DNA of 26,065 nt from Cryptobacterium sp. CAG:338 (GTDB taxonomy: Bacteria; Actinomycetota; Coriobacteriia; Coriobacteriales; Eggerthellaceae): NCBI GenBank assembly GCA_000435475.1, contig FR896043.1:40477-66541 (forward strand), given 5' to 3'. Below the pieces are notes generated by a model. The model saw only the letters and a list, made by a program, of their open reading frames with translations, ran no database searches and was not told the DNA's origin. Below, piece by piece: positions 24,049 through 26,065 of the stretch; the stretch's first letter is position 1, and each line of letters begins with the position of its first letter. Made by a program: the position numbers and the translations under genes.

Positions 24049-26065
24049 ATGGCACGACGTAGTTCAAAAGCTCGTCGCCGACCAAAGGCCCGCCCCCAAG
24101 GTGTCCTTGAATTACATGCGCAAGGCTTTGGTTTTGTTAAAACAGCTGAAGGGGAATACTTTATTCCTGCATCTAAAGTAAATGGTGCTTTTCCCGGTGA
24201 CTTAGTAGAAGTTTCACGATTATCATCGTCTGATTCTAGAAATTATCAAGGCCATTCATCTCGAAGACCTACTGCGCGGGTAACCAAGGTTTTAATGCGA
24301 TGCAAAGATACCTTTATTGGACGTTATGAAATTGCGGAGCCTTTCGGGATTGTGGTTCCCGAGGATCCCGCAATACCTTACGATATTTTTACCTTACGAC
24401 GCGATGCGCCTTCTGTTCAGGAAGGCGATATTGTTGAAGTTCAAATCCAAGAGTTTCCCACCCGCACTTCAGCGGCTACGGGAAGAGTTGTGCGGGTTCT
24501 TGGTTCGGAAGACGATGTCGATATTGCAATAGACCTCATTATCGCTGAACAGCAATTTGAAACAAAGTTTTCGGAATCTGCCTTGCAGGAAGCTAACGCT
24601 GCTCAGTTTGATGCGAATGAGGCTTTCGTGCAGGGATACCGTGATTTAACTAAAGAGTTTATTTTTACTATCGATCCTGTCGATGCACGTGATTTTGATG
24701 ATGCCGTTTCGCTGGAGCGGGATGGTCAAAACTATCGTCTTGGGGTGCACATTGCGGATGTGTCTCGCTATGTTCCTTTTGGTACATCTCTGGATCTCGA
24801 TGCGCGCCGAAGGGCAACTTCGGTTTACTTGGTTGATCGCGTAATTCCTATGCTTCCAGAACATCTCAGCAACAATCTCTGTTCGTTGGTGCCTGCACAT
24901 AATCGTCCCACAATTACCGTGGAAGCGCTTTTAAGCCCTGCAGGCAAAGTGCTCTCATATGAGGTGTTTCCTTCGGTTATTCGTTCGTTGGCTCGTTTAT
25001 CTTACGATCAGGCTCAGGCGATCCTCGATTCATATCATCAGAAAAAACCGATTGATCAAATAAATGAAGCGGTAAGTTCTTGTGAGGTTCCTCATGGGTC
25101 AATACCGCTTTCCTTAGAGGTTGTAGAAAAACTGCAGCAGAGAATCGTAGGGCTCGACTTTATCGCAAAGGCTTTGTTTGAGCGGCGAAAAAAAGATGGC
25201 TGCATGGATTTTGATAGGGTAGAAGCCAAAGTCAAGCTTGATAGTAATCGCAATCCTCTTGAAATTGTGTATCGAAGAAAAACTGATGCAACACAGCTTA
25301 TTGAAGAGTCCATGATTCTGGCTAACCATCTTGTAGCTGAATGGCTTTTAGGTAAGAATCTTCCTTGCGTCTTCCGTGTTCATGATGCGCCAGATGGGGA
25401 TGCTTTGCGTTCTTTGTATGCTGTGCTGCGAGAGTTTCCCCTTTTTAACGATATTGATAAGCGACTTTTCTGTGATGGGAACCCTCAAACGCTTCAAGAA
25501 ATACTTGAGCGGGTTAGTGGTCATCCTTTGCAGGAGTTGGTGAATACCTTACTTTTGCGCGCAATGAAAAGAGCGGGATACCGTGCCGAACAAGATTTTC
25601 ATTACGGTTTAGCGCTTGATACGTATTGCCATTTTACTTCTCCTATCAGGCGCTACCCTGATTTGCTTGTTCATCGAATGCTTAAAGAAGGATTCTTCGG
25701 GAAGAGTGAAACTTTTGAAGCGCAAAAAAATGCGCTTCCTTGGATGGCAGAACATTCTTCTGAAATGGAACGAAGAGCGGAAAAGGCTGCGCGCCAATCT
25801 CAGCTCGTTAAAATTGTTGAGTATATGCAGGCTTTTATCGGTTCAACCTACGATGGAGTAATTTCGCAAGTTTCAACTTTTGGAGTAACGGTGCGATTGG
25901 AAAACACCGCAACGGGTACTTTACCGGTGGAAGAATTGGGCGACGAATACTTTTCTCTCGATCCTGCTCGTCATCTTCTTTGTGGGGTATCGACAGGTAG
26001 AGTTTATCGACTTGGTCAGCGTTTGCGCGTGGTGCTAGTGGGGGCATATCCAAGAGGAAGGCGTC
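24049..26065 (+). CDS. rnr: Ribonuclease R (partial, runs off the window)
   Basis: RNase R is a 3'-5' exoribonuclease that degrades structured RNA and helps trans-translation. The 672 codons seen hold a short basic N-terminus (ARRSSKARRRPKARP), cold-shock-like domains (from GFGFVKTAEGEYFIPASKV), the RNB catalytic domain with its Mg-binding aspartates in DPVDARDFDDAVS (209-221), HFTSPIRRYPDL late in that domain, and the start of an S1 domain (from about 597, GVISQVSTFGVTVRL). The end lies beyond the window. The ATG at 24049 has GAGGAAAGG upstream. In many bacteria smpB follows rnr, which cannot be checked here. It is probably in one transcript with ftsE, ftsX and ctpA. Confidence 0.95.
   Translation, partial: MARRSSKARRRPKARPQGVLELHAQGFGFVKTAEGEYFIPASKVNGAFPGDLVEVSRLSSSDSRNYQGHSSRRPTARVTKVLMRCKDTFIGRYEIAEPFGIVVPEDPAIPYDIFTLRRDAPSVQEGDIVEVQIQEFPTRTSAATGRVVRVLGSEDDVDIAIDLIIAEQQFETKFSESALQEANAAQFDANEAFVQGYRDLTKEFIFTIDPVDARDFDDAVSLERDGQNYRLGVHIADVSRYVPFGTSLDLDARRRATSVYLVDRVIPMLPEHLSNNLCSLVPAHNRPTITVEALLSPAGKVLSYEVFPSVIRSLARLSYDQAQAILDSYHQKKPIDQINEAVSSCEVPHGSIPLSLEVVEKLQQRIVGLDFIAKALFERRKKDGCMDFDRVEAKVKLDSNRNPLEIVYRRKTDATQLIEESMILANHLVAEWLLGKNLPCVFRVHDAPDGDALRSLYAVLREFPLFNDIDKRLFCDGNPQTLQEILERVSGHPLQELVNTLLLRAMKRAGYRAEQDFHYGLALDTYCHFTSPIRRYPDLLVHRMLKEGFFGKSETFEAQKNALPWMAEHSSEMERRAEKAARQSQLVKIVEYMQAFIGSTYDGVISQVSTFGVTVRLENTATGTLPVEELGDEYFSLDPARHLLCGVSTGRVYRLGQRLRVVLVGAYPRGRR

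Overview
The window joins a roughly 10 kb accessory (defence-type) region to a conserved housekeeping block. The housekeeping side reads guaA, a large BTAD-type regulator, secA, prfB, a split transketolase, ftsE, ftsX, an S41 (CtpA-like) protein and the start of rnr. The large degenerate-ATPase/BTAD regulator beside secA, the split transketolase and the moderate GC content suggest an actinobacterium of the class Coriobacteriia, perhaps a lower-GC Eggerthellaceae or Atopobiaceae member. This placement is an inference from gene content and style; no marker was searched.

Positions 1-2520: a DUF3800 C-terminal remnant, a DUF2806 protein and an unrecognised 161-residue ORF, all on the minus strand. 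A diverged ~60 bp direct repeat (about 490-550 and 2458-2520) brackets the last two. Positions 2532-5665: a two-gene Gabija anti-phage system, with GajA (OLD-family ATPase plus TOPRIM nuclease) and GajB (UvrD-like helicase). Positions 5666-7090: debris and small genes, namely a 53-residue zinc-finger-like protein, a frameshifted gene just ahead of it, and a stretch with several long self-complementary segments. Positions 7093-9953: a convergent restriction-modification pair, a PD-(D/E)XK endonuclease resembling MamI and an N6-adenine methyltransferase fused to an HsdS-like recognition domain.

The most striking signal is at the methyltransferase promoter. Two identical perfect palindromes, GATACGTATC, lie 19 bp apart, one between the -35 and -10 and one just downstream of the -10. 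Each has the form GATNNNNATC, the known specificity of MamI/BsaBI. The system therefore appears to carry its own recognition sites as operators, which would let methylation or methylase binding control methylase expression.

Positions 10000-12549: a possible 43-codon ORF ending in a strong terminator hairpin, guaA on the minus strand, then a 560 bp region with five tandem 24 bp repeats, a 22 bp palindrome, paired TTATACCA repeats on a good promoter, and a leader hairpin that covers the ribosome site of the regulator. Positions 12550-26065: genes all on the plus strand. SecA exports proteins, RF2 ends translation at UGA/UAA, transketolase links glycolysis and the pentose phosphate pathway, FtsEX controls cell-wall hydrolysis at division, and RNase R degrades structured RNA. 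Two oddities stand out here: RF2 has SPT in place of its SPF stop-recognition tripeptide, and the CtpA-like protein has Gly where the catalytic Ser should be.
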